Assembly: GCA_934256705.1 (NCBI GenBank)
Contig: CAKQPF010000006.1
Location: 29,642-93,641, forward strand
Origin: an uncultured Prevotella sp.
GTDB taxonomy: Bacteria; Bacteroidota; Bacteroidia; Bacteroidales; Bacteroidaceae
DNA length: 64,000 nt
Direction of reading: 5' to 3'
A program made the translations under genes and the position numbers. A model generated the notes under the pieces. That model did no database searches. It was not told the DNA's origin and was given only the letters and a program-made list of their open reading frames with translations. Positions 14,618 through 24,411 of this stretch are shown piece by piece. Position 1 is the stretch's first letter; every line of letters begins with the position of its first letter.

Positions 14618-15961
14618 TTACTTGCAGAGCTTGCATCCTTCACACTTGGAAAGCTCGCCACGGAAGCGTTTTTCCACAAGATGATGCAGGCGGTCACGCA
14701 ACGGCTCCATCTGGATGCGGTCTATCACCTCGCCTACAAAGGCATTCTGGAGGAGCAATCTCGCCTCTTCGAGGGAGATGCCACGCTGCTGCATATAGAA
14801 GAGAGCCTTGTCATTGAGCTGTCCCACCGTAGAGCCGTGGGCACACTTCACGTCATCCGCATAGATTTCAAGCATCGGTTGGGTGAACATACGCGCCTGC
14901 TTAGTGGCGCAAAGGTTCTGGTTTGTCATCTGCGAAGCCGTCTTCTGAGCATCTTTTCTGACGAGCACACGACCAGCAAAAGCGCCAACAGCCTGCTCGT
15001 CAACCACGTATTTGTAGAGTTCTTGCGAAGAACAATGTGGCACACGATGGTCGATAAGCGTATTATTGTCCACATGCTGCTGTCTATCCTCAATGGTGCA
15101 ACCATTCATATAGCATTCAGCACCCTCACCAGAGAATACGAGGTCGGTGCGATTACGAGTCACACCATTATGCAATGTGATGACATTATGATCCACGCGG
15201 GAGTTTGCCTGCTGATGGATATACACATTGCTCACGCGTACATTCTTATAATGAGTCTCCTCAAGGCAAGTCATATCGAGGTGAGCGCCATCGCCTACCA
15301 TCACTTCCACTACCTGAGTGATGAGGAAATTGCGGTCGTCAGCGGCGTGGTCGCAGAAGAGTATTCTTGCGTCAGCACGGTCTTCGAGGTAAATAAGCAC
15401 GCGGCGATTGACCATAAGGTCAACGTCAGAGCGAAGGATATTTATCACTTGAAGGGTGCGATCCACCTTTACTCCCTTCGGGAAATATATCAGCAGGGCA
15501 TCCTGAGCAAGCATGGTATTGAGCGATGTGATGGCATCCTCGTCGTCAGCCAACTGGCAATACATGGCGCTCACTTTGCCAAAAGCCGCATGAGCCGAGA
15601 AATCAGCGAGACTACCCACGAATACGCCTTCTGGAAGTTCTGCCTTTGGAAGGGCTTTCTTGTAGAAGGCATCATTCACGACGAAATAGAGCGAAGTGCT
15701 CATATTAGGCACATCACACTTGAAAGCATCGTAAGGATTTACCGGGATGTCAAAGCGATTGAGGTTAAGGCCGTAGTTTGGAGCAAAGAGAGCCTCGATG
15801 TCGGTGTATTTATACCTCTCTACCTTCTTCGTGGGAAAGCCCACACGCTGGAAAGCCTCAAACGCTTCGTCGCGCTTGGAGTTCATCAATGCCGAACTAT
15901 GCTTGCATATCATGTCCCTGCATTGATTGAAAATATCTATATATTGCTGAGCACTACCCAT
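14618..15961 (-). CDS. sufD: Fe-S cluster assembly protein SufD
   Basis: A scaffold component of the SufBCD complex. The 447 residues are normal length, with the beta-helix core (for example YYLVVNDAFYKKALP..., HNVITLHNGVTRNRTDLVFSG) and the conserved DDVKCAHGSTVGQL segment near residue 365. The C-terminus ends in CEGCKLCK, an extra cysteine pair. The start codon overlaps the end of sufC by 8 bp, so the two genes are cotranscribed. The order is sufB-sufC-sufD on the minus strand. Confidence 0.96.
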   Translation of the reverse strand: MGSAQQYIDIFNQCRDMICKHSSALMNSKRDEAFEAFQRVGFPTKKVERYKYTDIEALFAPNYGLNLNRFDIPVNPYDAFKCDVPNMSTSLYFVVNDAFYKKALPKAELPEGVFVGSLADFSAHAAFGKVSAMYCQLADDEDAITSLNTMLAQDALLIYFPKGVKVDRTLQVINILRSDVDLMVNRRVLIYLEDRADARILFCDHAADDRNFLITQVVEVMVGDGAHLDMTCLEETHYKNVRVSNVYIHQQANSRVDHNVITLHNGVTRNRTDLVFSGEGAECYMNGCTIEDRQQHVDNNTLIDHRVPHCSSQELYKYVVDEQAVGAFAGRVLVRKDAQKTASQMTNQNLCATKQARMFTQPMLEIYADDVKCAHGSTVGQLNDKALFYMQQRGISLEEARLLLQNAFVGEVIDRIQMEPLRDRLHHLVEKRFRGELSKCEGCKLCK

Positions 15962-16709
15962 TTGTCACTTCCTGTTTAATCCAGTCATAACCGCGTGTCT
16001 CAATCTCCTTAGCGAGTTCCGGACCAGCAGTCTTCACTATCTTACCATTCCAAAGCACATGGATTACGCTTGGCTTTATCATGTCGAGAAGGCGCTCATA
16101 GTGGGTAATCACGATGGTGCTGGTCTTCTCCGTGTGGAGCATATTCACTCCTTCAGCCACTATGCGCATGGCATCCACGTCGAGACCAGAGTCAGTCTCG
16201 TCAAGGATAGACAAGGTAGGTTCGAGCATAGCCATCTGGAATATCTCGTTGCGCTTCTTCTCACCTCCGGAGAAACCTTCGTTTACGCTGCGGTTAGCCA
16301 ATTTGGAATCGAGCTGAACAATCTCCCTCTTCGCCTTCATGAGTTTGATGAACTCGCCTGCGGAGAGAGGTTCGAGGCCCTGATATTTACGCTTTTCATT
16401 GATGGCAGCCTTCATGAAATTGGTCATTGACACGCCCGGTATCTCCACAGGATACTGGAACGAGAGGAAGAGACCTTCATGAGCACGGTCCTCCGGCTTC
16501 ATCTTCAGGAGGTTCTTGCCGTTGTACCATGCCTCGCCCTCAGTGACCTCATAGAGCGGATTGCCCACAAGGACAGCGCTGAGAGTGGATTTTCCTGATC
16601 CGTTAGGACCCATGATGGCATGCACCTCACCGTCACCGATGGTGAGATTGATGCCCTTCAATATTTCTTTGTCGCCTATTCTGGCGTGAAGATTCTTTAC
16701 TTCTAACAT
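15954..16709 (-). CDS. sufC: Fe-S cluster assembly ATPase SufC
   Basis: An ABC-type ATPase that energises SufBCD. In its 251 residues, Walker A is GPNGSGKST (about residue 36), the signature is FSGGEKKR (about 145), and Walker B is LSILDETDSGLD, with EID-type glutamate/aspartate preserved. It has no membrane domain, as expected. It lies between sufB (72-bp gap) and sufD (8-bp overlap) on the same strand. Confidence 0.97.
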   Translation of the reverse strand: MLEVKNLHARIGDKEILKGINLTIGDGEVHAIMGPNGSGKSTLSAVLVGNPLYEVTEGEAWYNGKNLLKMKPEDRAHEGLFLSFQYPVEIPGVSMTNFMKAAINEKRKYQGLEPLSAGEFIKLMKAKREIVQLDSKLANRSVNEGFSGGEKKRNEIFQMAMLEPTLSILDETDSGLDVDAMRIVAEGVNMLHTEKTSTIVITHYERLLDMIKPSVIHVLWNGKIVKTAGPELAKEIETRGYDWIKQEVTNG

Positions 16710-16781
16710 ATTGTCTGTAAATTATTTATCTGTTTTATCCGACACCATGGCATCAAATATGCGGGCCATCAGCCCGCCATT

Positions 16782-18227
16782 TTATCCCACTGTGCCTTCG
16801 AGAGATACGGCAAGGAGCTTCTGAGCCTCAACCGCGAACTCCATAGGGAGCTTCTGGAGCACTTCCTTGGCATAGCCATTGACGATGAGTCCCACCGCCT
16901 GCTCCATCGGAATGCCACGCTGCTGGCAGTAGAAGAGCTGGTCTTCACTGATTTTAGACGTGGTGGCTTCATGCTCGAAGACAGCAGTGTCATTGTGGGC
17001 ATCCATATATGGGAAAGTATGGGCACCGCATTCCGAACCGAGAAGGAGCGAGTCGCAGGAAGAATAATTTCGCGCATTGTCCGCATTTGACGTGGCACGG
17101 ACGAGTCCGCGATAGGAATTCTGCGAATGACCTGCTGATATACCCTTGGAGATGATGGTCGATTTGGTGTTCTTTCCGATGTGTATCATCTTCGTTCCGG
17201 TGTCGGCTTCCTGATAATTATTGGTGACAGCAACGGAATAGAACTCGGCTACGGAGTTGTCGCCACGCAGCACGCATGACGGATATTTCCAGGTAATGGC
17301 GGATCCTGTCTCCACCTGGGTCCATGAAAGCTTGGAGCCCTCGCCTCGGCATTCGCCACGCTTGGTGACAAGATTGAGCACACCACCCTTTCCATTCTCG
17401 TCTCCCGGATACCAGTTCTGCACTGTGGAGTACTTCACCTCAGCCCTGTCATTGACTATGATCTCGACGATGGCGGCATGAAGCTGGTTTTCATCGCGCA
17501 TCGGAGCGGTGCATCCCTCCAGATAAGAGACGTAGGAATCGTCGTCAGCGATAATGAGAGTACGCTCAAACTGACCTGTATTTCTCGCATTGATGCGGAA
17601 ATAAGAGCTCAATTCCATCGGGCAACGTACGCCTTTAGGGATATACACGAATGAGCCATCAGAGAAAACGGCAGAGTTGAGCGCAGCAAAGAAATTGTCG
17701 CGATAGGACACTACCGTACCGAGATATTTCTTCACGAGGTCAGGATGCTCCTTTATCGCCTCTCCGACAGACATGAAGATGATGCCTTTCTTCTTCAGTT
17801 CGTCCTTGTAAGTGGTCTTCACCGAGACGGAATCCATGATGGCATCCACGGCAGTACCGCTGAGAGCGAGTCGCTCTTCGAGAGGAATACCGAGTTTGTC
17901 GAACGTCTTTTCGAGCTCAGGGTCAATCTCTTTATTGACTGGTTTCTTTGCCAAAGGGTCTGCATAATAAGAAATCCCCTGATAATCAATAGGCGGCACA
18001 TTGACATGTGCCCATGTAGGCTGCTCCAGAGTAAGCCAATGGCGGAACGCTTTCAGTCGGAACTCAAGCATCCAGTCAGGCTCTCCCTTCCTGGCAGAGA
18101 TGAGTCTTACCACCTCTTCGGTAAGTCCCACAGGTATTATTTCCGTATGTACGTCAGTAGTGAAGCCGTATTCATATTTCTGTTCAGCCACTTGCTTGAC
18201 ATATTCATTCTTTTCTGACATTTGCAT
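16782..18227 (-). CDS. sufB: Fe-S cluster assembly protein SufB
   Basis: The main scaffold on which the cluster is built with SufC and SufD. The 481 residues show the conserved RKGEPDWMLEFR near residue 40, YIPKGVRCPMELSSYFRIN near 190, and the C-terminal SSCDSLLLGSECGAHTFPY with conserved cysteines. A second ATG two codons in (MSEKNEY) is an equally good start. The promoter -7 box is at 18245-18253, only 17 bp upstream of the ATG, so the leader is very short. Confidence 0.97.
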   Translation of the reverse strand: MQMSEKNEYVKQVAEQKYEYGFTTDVHTEIIPVGLTEEVVRLISARKGEPDWMLEFRLKAFRHWLTLEQPTWAHVNVPPIDYQGISYYADPLAKKPVNKEIDPELEKTFDKLGIPLEERLALSGTAVDAIMDSVSVKTTYKDELKKKGIIFMSVGEAIKEHPDLVKKYLGTVVSYRDNFFAALNSAVFSDGSFVYIPKGVRCPMELSSYFRINARNTGQFERTLIIADDDSYVSYLEGCTAPMRDENQLHAAIVEIIVNDRAEVKYSTVQNWYPGDENGKGGVLNLVTKRGECRGEGSKLSWTQVETGSAITWKYPSCVLRGDNSVAEFYSVAVTNNYQEADTGTKMIHIGKNTKSTIISKGISAGHSQNSYRGLVRATSNADNARNYSSCDSLLLGSECGAHTFPYMDAHNDTAVFEHEATTSKISEDQLFYCQQRGIPMEQAVGLIVNGYAKEVLQKLPMEFAVEAQKLLAVSLEGTVG

Positions 18228-18244
18228 TACTTATATTTTGGGGT

Positions 18245-18253
18245 ACAAAATTA
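18245..18253 (-). promoter_or_regulatory. sufB promoter -7 box
   Basis: The minus-strand reading TAATTTTGT matches TAnnTTTGY and is placed 17 bp before the sufB start. Confidence 0.65.
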
Positions 18254-18311
18254 CTCAAATTATTTGGAATTGCCAAAAGCCTTAGGGCTTTATATCAAAA
18301 AATAGAAAACG

Positions 18312-18386
18312 AAAAAAGGAAAATGCAGGTTTGCATCCTCAGGATAGTCTCCTTTAGGTAGATAGCAAACCTGTATTTTCCTTTTG
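18312..18386 (-). terminator. Intrinsic terminator after the M64 peptidase gene
   Basis: A stem of about 20 bp (18312-18334 with 18364-18385) is followed in the minus direction by a T run. It lies between the M64 gene and sufB. Confidence 0.75.
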
Positions 18387-18395
18387 GGGCTCGTA

Positions 18396-18439
18396 ATGTG
18401 AAAGCTTGGGGTTCACGATGTGAAAGCTTGGGTTTCACA
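18396..18439. repeat. 22-bp tandem array downstream of M64 gene (2 units)
   Basis: Two nearly identical units start ATGTGAAAGCTTGGG at 18396 and 18418. They end 14 bp from the M64 stop codon. Confidence 0.85.
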
Positions 18440-18452
18440 TTCTGACTGCATA

Positions 18453-19835
18453 TTATTTTGCTGTGTAGAATTCAGTGATTCTCCTGATTGCACGGGCACA
18501 TACCGGGCAGAAATCCAGGACTTCATTGATTTTCATGCGGCATTCCTGAGCCGGGCGGTAGCATCCTTTGGACTGATAACCAGCACCTTCGAACACTCCC
18601 ACCACCTGAGTGCAGGCATTGAGCTTAGCCATCTGTTTGGCATCGTTGAAATCCACATTGTCCTTATTTGGCACTTTAGGGTCGAGAGGCGTAGGAATCG
18701 GCTGGTTCTTTGGCATCAAGTCAGCCCATTTCTTGCTGAAATCCTTCAGCGTAGTGAGGTTTGGCTCCCAAGGTTCGACGTCAGATGGGTACCATATTTC
18801 ATCCATATCATCGTAAGCATACTCGTCGCCAAGACCGCCGTAAGAGTGTCCGAACTCATGCACAAAGACCTGCTTGAAGGTAGGATGGTCACTTGTGGCG
18901 ATGGTAACCTGATTGTAAATGCCGCCACCACCATAGATATCACTGTTTACAAGCACCATGATATGCTCGAAAGGAACGACGGAAAGGAGGTCATACACCT
19001 TGTGCATATTCTTGGTGGTCAGGTATCTCTGGCTGTAGAAGGTATCGTAATTGGTGGCTACTGCAGTGGCATTCCACACCTTGTTGTGCGGAACGCTTGG
19101 GCCGGATTCGAGAGATGGGGCTGCAACAGCCACGACATTGAATTTGTTTTTCAATGACTTGAAAGGCTCGCGCTCAAACAATGCCTCCACACTTCTCTCG
19201 CAGTCAGCGTAGAATTTGTCCATCTGAGCCTCGGTATAGCCTTCTGCAAGGATGGCAAGGTCCACACATCCGGTGATGTCGGCTTCGCCTTTGTTTTCTC
19301 CGCCCTGCACATCAGGATTGCCCTTCCATACATATCGGAAAGGAATACCGTTGTTTCCCACGTGTCTTATCAGAATATCCTTAGGGTCAACGGTATGCGT
19401 CATGGAGGCGATTACCTTGTGATGGCAGTCTGTAAGGGTCACTGTCACATCGACAGAAGCCTTTGGGAACGGCACATTATAACTGGTCTCGAAGGCTCTA
19501 TCCACGCTTTTCGCCTCCTTATCCTGTATCCATTCCTGGAAAAGAGATGAGAAAGTGGTCACATAAATCACCTTCTGCGTGGCATGGTCACGCACAGTTA
19601 CCTGACCGTTACCATTGAGAAATTTCTCAGAAAGACGGTTTTTTCTGCCAGCCCAGCGGTCCTGTTTCTTCAGGTCTTCAAGGTAAATGCTCTGCTTTTG
19701 GGCATTTCCTGCAAAGATATAATCAAGACGGAGAGTGTTGTCTTCGAAGTATTCATCGAACGACTGCGCCATTGCCATCATGCCATTCATCAGCATGACG
19801 AGGGCTAAAAGAATAATTTGGATTGGTTTTTTCAT
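18453..19835 (-). CDS. Secreted M64 family (IgA peptidase-like) metallopeptidase
   Basis: A zinc metallopeptidase with signal peptide (MKKPIQIILLALVMLMNG, cleaved after AMAQ). The catalytic motif is HEFGHSYGGLGDEY at about residue 322, with a glycine-rich stretch before it (SDIYGGGGIYNQV). The M64 N-terminal domain is about residues 25-160. The C-terminus has several cysteines that could form disulfides in the periplasm (CRMKINEVLDFCPVC). I take ATG 19835 over ATG 19850 because it gives the proper signal peptide. A long palindrome (19849-19919) lies just upstream. Confidence 0.9.
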   Translation of the reverse strand: MKKPIQIILLALVMLMNGMMAMAQSFDEYFEDNTLRLDYIFAGNAQKQSIYLEDLKKQDRWAGRKNRLSEKFLNGNGQVTVRDHATQKVIYVTTFSSLFQEWIQDKEAKSVDRAFETSYNVPFPKASVDVTVTLTDCHHKVIASMTHTVDPKDILIRHVGNNGIPFRYVWKGNPDVQGGENKGEADITGCVDLAILAEGYTEAQMDKFYADCERSVEALFEREPFKSLKNKFNVVAVAAPSLESGPSVPHNKVWNATAVATNYDTFYSQRYLTTKNMHKVYDLLSVVPFEHIMVLVNSDIYGGGGIYNQVTIATSDHPTFKQVFVHEFGHSYGGLGDEYAYDDMDEIWYPSDVEPWEPNLTTLKDFSKKWADLMPKNQPIPTPLDPKVPNKDNVDFNDAKQMAKLNACTQVVGVFEGAGYQSKGCYRPAQECRMKINEVLDFCPVCARAIRRITEFYTAK

Positions 19836-19848
19836 AGTGATAAAATGC

Positions 19849-19919
19849 AAATCACCCAGTTACTCCTTATATATATAATGGAGTTGACCTGCATATATAT
19901 AAGATATAACTGGGTGATT
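19849..19919. repeat. Long palindrome between infB and M64 gene
   Basis: Arms AATCACCCAGTTA and TAACTGGGTGATT (about 19854-19866 and 19905-19917) are connected by TATATATA-rich inner arms. It overlaps the region just upstream of the M64 start. It could be regulatory or a transcription stop. Confidence 0.7.
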
Positions 19920-19958
19920 CATATTATTTTGTTATTAGATTTCCTTGTTTTTGGCTTG

Positions 19959-20112
19959 GCAGAGCCTGCTTTGCTGAGTCGGAAAGCTTGGGAATCCTTT
20001 TGGGAAAGCTTGGCAATCCTATTGGAAGGACTCTCTTATCCTATCGGAAAAGCTTAGCATTCCTGTTGGAGAAACTTAGCTATCCTTTTGGAAAAACTTG
20101 CCATTCAGCACG
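19959..20112. repeat. 22-bp tandem array downstream of infB (7 units)
   Basis: Units start at 19959 (diverged), 19981, 20003, 20025, 20047, 20069 and 20091. Most begin GGAAAGCTTGG or GAAAAGCTTAG. The array ends 20 bp from the infB stop. Confidence 0.95.
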
Positions 20113-20132
20113 TCAGAGTCCGCCTACAAGCA

Positions 20133-23006
20133 TTAGAGAGACTGCTTAACCTCGATTTCCATGAATGTTTCGAGGATGTCACCCTGCTGGATATCGTTGA
20201 AGTTGACAAGGGAAATACCACACTCAAAGTTAGTGGCAACCTCCTTGACATCATCCTTGAAGCGCTTGAGAGCATTGATTTCAGCAGTATGAATCACGAT
20301 ACCATCACGGATAACGCGAGCCTTGTCAGAGCGGTGTACCTTGCCTTCGGTGACCATTGCACCAGCAACAGTACCCACCTTACTGATCTTATAGACCTCA
20401 CGAACCTCAACCTGACCTGTGACAACTTCCTTCTTGACCTTATCAAGCATACCTTCCATAACGGAAGTGATGTCATCGATAGCGTCATAGATGACAGAAT
20501 AGGTGTTGATTTCCACGCCATGCTGCTCAGCAACCTTCTTGGCAGCGGCAGAAGGACGTACATTAAAGCCGATGATAATGGAGTTTTCTGCAGCAGAAGC
20601 GAGCATTACATCGTTCTCTGAAATCTGACCTACAGCGCCCTGAATGACGTTCACCTGAATCTTTTCGGTAGAAAGCTTGATGAAAGAGTCGGTGAGTGCC
20701 TCGACAGAACCCTGGGTATCAGCCTTGACAATGAGGTTAAGCACGTGGAATTCACCAAGTGCGATGCGGTGAGCAATCTCCTCAAGACCGACCACTTTGG
20801 TAGTTCTGAGACTCTGTTCACGCTGCAACTGTAGTCGCTTGTTTGCGATTTCCTTTGCTTCCTGCTCAGTATTCATGACGTGGAAAGAGTCACCTGCGCT
20901 TGGCGCACCATTGAGTCCGAGGATAATAGCTGGCTCAGCAGGCTTCACATTGTCGATGCGCTGGTTACGTTCATTGAACAATGCCTTCACACGACCATAG
21001 TAAGTGCCGGCAATTACGATGTCTCCCATCTTGAGAGTACCGTTGCTTACGAGCAGAGTAGCCACGTAACCACGTCCCTTATCGAGCGATGCCTCAATGA
21101 CAGAACCAGTTGCCTTACGGTTAGGATTAGCCTTCAGATCGAGCATTTCCGCCTCAAGGAGCACCTTTTCGAGAAGTTCATCGACGCCGATACCCTTCTT
21201 TGCACTGATTTCCTGACACTGATATTTACCGCCCCATTCCTCTACAAGGAGGTTCATTGATGCGAGGTCCTGGCGTATTTTGTCTGGGTTTGCGCCCGGT
21301 TTATCAATCTTGTTGATTGCGAAAACCATCGGAACATTCGCTGCCTGCGCATGAGCAATCGCCTCTTTAGTGGTAGGCATGATGGAGTCATCAGCGGCAA
21401 TGATGATGATAGCGATATCAGTCACCTGGGTACCACGGGCACGCATGGCGGTGAAAGCTTCGTGACCAGGGGTATCAAGGAAAGTGATACGGCGTCCATC
21501 ATCAAGCTTCACGTTGTATGCACCGATGTGCTGGGTGATACCGCCCGCCTCTCCGGCGATGACATTTGTCTGTCGGATGTAGTCGAGGAGAGAGGTCTTA
21601 CCATGGTCAACGTGTCCCATCACGGTAACAATAGGTGCACGTGACACTAGATCATTCTCGTCATCTTCAGCTTCCTGCACAGCTTCCTGCACCTCAGCGC
21701 TGACATATTCTGTGGTGAAACCGAACTCTTCAGCCACGATATTGATGGTTTCAGCGTCCAGTCTCTGGTTGATACTAACCATAACACCGATAGACATGAG
21801 GGTACCGATAAGCTTTGTCACCGGAATATCCATCATGGTGGCCAGTTCGGAAACTGTAACGAACTCGGTAAGCTTCAGTACCTTTTCGCCCATTTCCTGT
21901 TCGAGGAGCTCCTCATCACGGCGTTCAGCGGCAGCATCACGCTTTTCCTTACGGTATTTAGCGCCCTTCTTGTTCTGTGCGGACTTAGAAGTAAGGCGTG
22001 CGAGTGTCTCTTTTACCTGACGTGCAACATCCTCTTCGTTGACCTCCTGTGGCTTATTCTGGTTGCGATTCTTATTCTTGTTCTTGCCTTTACCTCCCTG
22101 CTGGTTCTGGTTATTGCCGGCATTCTTTCCGTTTTTGCCTTTTCCGTTGCCCTGAGGCTGATTAGCAGCAGCGTTGATATCCACGCGTTCCTTGTTGATT
22201 CGGTTACGTTTCTTCTTCTCGCTGTTGGCATTCTGCTGTCCGCCACGTCCCTGCTGAGCCTTTTCCTCACGCTCCTTGCGGCGCTCTTCCTTGGTTTTCT
22301 TCTTCGGACGAGTGCTCTGGTTGAGTGCATCGAGGTCGATTTTACCCACTACATTCATCCTCTGTCCTACGAGTTTGCGCTCACTATGGGTGGTGAAGAC
22401 CTCGACTTTAGGGGCTGATGTCTTAGGTTCCTCAGCAGCAGGAGTTGCTTTTGGAGCTTCCACTACTGGAGCAGCAGGCTTTGGTTCCTCCTTTTTCTCC
22501 ACTGCAGGAGCAGGGGTTGGCTTAGGCTGCTCCACTTTTTTCTCCGCTTCAGGAGCAGGAGTTGGCTTAGGCTGTTCCACCTTTTTCTCAGGCTTAGGTT
22601 CTGTTTTTGGTTCCGGTTTCTTTTCCTCTACAGGCTTTTCCGCCTTTTTAGGCTCAGCCTTTTTGCCGTTTATGGCGTCGAGGTCAATCTTTCCGAGGGG
22701 TCTGTACTCTTGTCTCACGGTCTCCCTTGGAGCGGATTTTTCCTTCTTCTCGGCAGGTTTGTTTTCCTTAGGCTCTTTTCTTTCCTTCTGATCCTTAGGC
22801 TTTTTCTGGAAGAGCTTTTCAGCCTGTGTGCGCACTTCCTTATCCTTTGCAAAGGCATTGGACAGCGCCTCATACTGCTCTTCAGAAATCTTGCATGTCG
22901 GTTCAGGCTTTACCTCGCCAAGTTCGGGTCGCTTTGCGAGGAATTCAACAGCGGTCTGCAGTCCGATGTTGAGTTCTTTAATTGCTTTATTTAGTCTTAT
23001 ACTCAT
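20133..23006 (-). CDS. infB: Translation initiation factor IF-2
   Basis: A GTPase that brings initiator tRNA to the 30S subunit. It has 957 residues. The N-terminal 380 residues are a low-complexity Lys/Pro/Glu/Ala region with many KPEPKK and PAPEAEKK repeats. The IF2_N module at the N-terminus reads MSIRLNKAIKELNIGLQTAVEFL. The G domain follows from about residue 455 (G1 GHVDHGKT, G3 DTPGHEAF, G4 NKIDKPGAN). Domains II-IV complete the protein. It is downstream of nusA (30-bp gap) and rimP, the conserved rimP-nusA-infB order. Confidence 0.98.
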   Translation of the reverse strand: MSIRLNKAIKELNIGLQTAVEFLAKRPELGEVKPEPTCKISEEQYEALSNAFAKDKEVRTQAEKLFQKKPKDQKERKEPKENKPAEKKEKSAPRETVRQEYRPLGKIDLDAINGKKAEPKKAEKPVEEKKPEPKTEPKPEKKVEQPKPTPAPEAEKKVEQPKPTPAPAVEKKEEPKPAAPVVEAPKATPAAEEPKTSAPKVEVFTTHSERKLVGQRMNVVGKIDLDALNQSTRPKKKTKEERRKEREEKAQQGRGGQQNANSEKKKRNRINKERVDINAAANQPQGNGKGKNGKNAGNNQNQQGGKGKNKNKNRNQNKPQEVNEEDVARQVKETLARLTSKSAQNKKGAKYRKEKRDAAAERRDEELLEQEMGEKVLKLTEFVTVSELATMMDIPVTKLIGTLMSIGVMVSINQRLDAETINIVAEEFGFTTEYVSAEVQEAVQEAEDDENDLVSRAPIVTVMGHVDHGKTSLLDYIRQTNVIAGEAGGITQHIGAYNVKLDDGRRITFLDTPGHEAFTAMRARGTQVTDIAIIIIAADDSIMPTTKEAIAHAQAANVPMVFAINKIDKPGANPDKIRQDLASMNLLVEEWGGKYQCQEISAKKGIGVDELLEKVLLEAEMLDLKANPNRKATGSVIEASLDKGRGYVATLLVSNGTLKMGDIVIAGTYYGRVKALFNERNQRIDNVKPAEPAIILGLNGAPSAGDSFHVMNTEQEAKEIANKRLQLQREQSLRTTKVVGLEEIAHRIALGEFHVLNLIVKADTQGSVEALTDSFIKLSTEKIQVNVIQGAVGQISENDVMLASAAENSIIIGFNVRPSAAAKKVAEQHGVEINTYSVIYDAIDDITSVMEGMLDKVKKEVVTGQVEVREVYKISKVGTVAGAMVTEGKVHRSDKARVIRDGIVIHTAEINALKRFKDDVKEVATNFECGISLVNFNDIQQGDILETFMEIEVKQSL

Positions 23007-23036
23007 TTACTCTTAGATTAGGAATTACGACGATTA

Positions 23037-24299
23037 TTACTTTTCGAACTCAGCGCGAAGCACCTCCAGCACGTGGTCAACGGTCTCTTCTTCGAGGTCT
23101 GCCTTAGCGATGAGCATCTCACGTGGAGCATTCAGCACGCTCTTTGCAGTGTCAAGACCGATAGACTTGATGGCATCAATAACCCACTGGTCGATTTCGT
23201 CAGAGAATTCTTCGAGGTAGATATCGTCGCTATCCTCATCATCACCGAGGTCGCGGAATACGTCAATGGTATATTCTGTCAGCATGGAGGCGAGCTTGAT
23301 GTTCTGTCCTCCACGTCCGATAGCGAGGCTTACTTCCTCTGGAAGGAGATATACTTCTGCCTTCTTTTCCTCATCATTGAGGTTGATGCTGTTGATTCGG
23401 GCAGGAGCAAGCGCACGCTGTATGAAGAGCTTTGTATTTGATGTGTAGTTGATTACGTCCATATTCTCGTTGCAAAGCTCACGAACGATGCCATGAACGC
23501 GGCTTCCCTTCACGCCGACGCAGGCACCTACCGGGTCGATACGCTCGTCGAAGCTTTCTACAGCCACCTTAGCGCGCTCTCCCGGGAGACGTGCTATCTT
23601 GCGGATAGCGATGAGTCCCTCTGCTATTTCAGGCACTTCTGCTTCGAGAAGGCGCTGGAGGAAGAGCGGACTGGTGCGTGAAAGGATAATCTTAGGATTG
23701 TTGTTTTCATTGTCCACACGTGCGATGACGGCCTTGATGGTCTCGCCTTTGCGGTACTGGTCTTGCGGAATCTGCTCTGACTTAGGGAGAATGAGCTCGT
23801 TATTGTCATCATCCACGATGAGAACCTCACGCTTCCATGTCTGATATACCTCGCCTGAGATGATCTCGCCCACACGGTCCTTATATTTATTGTAAAGGTT
23901 GTCATGCTCAAGTTCGAGGATTTTGGAAGCGAGGGTCTGACGGAGATTGAGGATGGCACGGCGTCCGAACTTTGCGAAGTCCACGCGTTCTGACACCTCC
24001 TCGCCCACTTCATAGTCGGCTTCTATCTTCTGAGCCTCTTTGAGAGCTATCTGCTTGTTTTCGTCTTCCACTTCTCCGTCAGCCACAACGATACGGTTGC
24101 GGTAGATTTCGAAGTCGCCCTTGTCAGGGTTTACGATAACGTCGAAATTCTCGTCACTACCGAAGATTTTGGCAATAACGTTACGGAAACTTTCTTCCAG
24201 CACACTTACGAGTGTGGTGCGATCGATGTTCTTGGTGTCCTTGAACTCCTTGAAGGTCTCGATCATGTTTGGTTGTAAATCTGTTGCTTTTGTTGCCAT
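23037..24299 (-). CDS. nusA: Transcription elongation/termination factor NusA
   Basis: Binds RNA polymerase and nascent RNA. In its 420 residues, the N-terminal NusA domain (about 1-130) leads into an S1 domain (about 140-205, GEIISGEVYQTWKREVLIVD), then KH1 and KH2 (GACVGVKGSRVHGIVREL, then LAIGRGGQNIKLAS near 340). The C-terminal acidic repeats of E. coli NusA are replaced by a short helical tail. It lies between rimP and infB on the minus strand, 112 bp after rimP. Confidence 0.97.
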   Translation of the reverse strand: MATKATDLQPNMIETFKEFKDTKNIDRTTLVSVLEESFRNVIAKIFGSDENFDVIVNPDKGDFEIYRNRIVVADGEVEDENKQIALKEAQKIEADYEVGEEVSERVDFAKFGRRAILNLRQTLASKILELEHDNLYNKYKDRVGEIISGEVYQTWKREVLIVDDDNNELILPKSEQIPQDQYRKGETIKAVIARVDNENNNPKIILSRTSPLFLQRLLEAEVPEIAEGLIAIRKIARLPGERAKVAVESFDERIDPVGACVGVKGSRVHGIVRELCNENMDVINYTSNTKLFIQRALAPARINSINLNDEEKKAEVYLLPEEVSLAIGRGGQNIKLASMLTEYTIDVFRDLGDDEDSDDIYLEEFSDEIDQWVIDAIKSIGLDTAKSVLNAPREMLIAKADLEEETVDHVLEVLRAEFEK

Positions 24300-24411
24300 T
24301 ATATTATATTTTTATTTTTTCATATAAAAGAAGCGGCCACCGGGCGGTCATAACCATGCTTCCGGTGCCTATTCTGCGGTCTCCGACTGGCGGGAACCGG
24401 TGATGTTCCCC

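Noticed and set aside
14615..15979. 454-residue plus-strand open frame opposite sufD
   Set aside because: It mirrors sufD in the complementary frame and shows no domain. The sufD motifs are clear.
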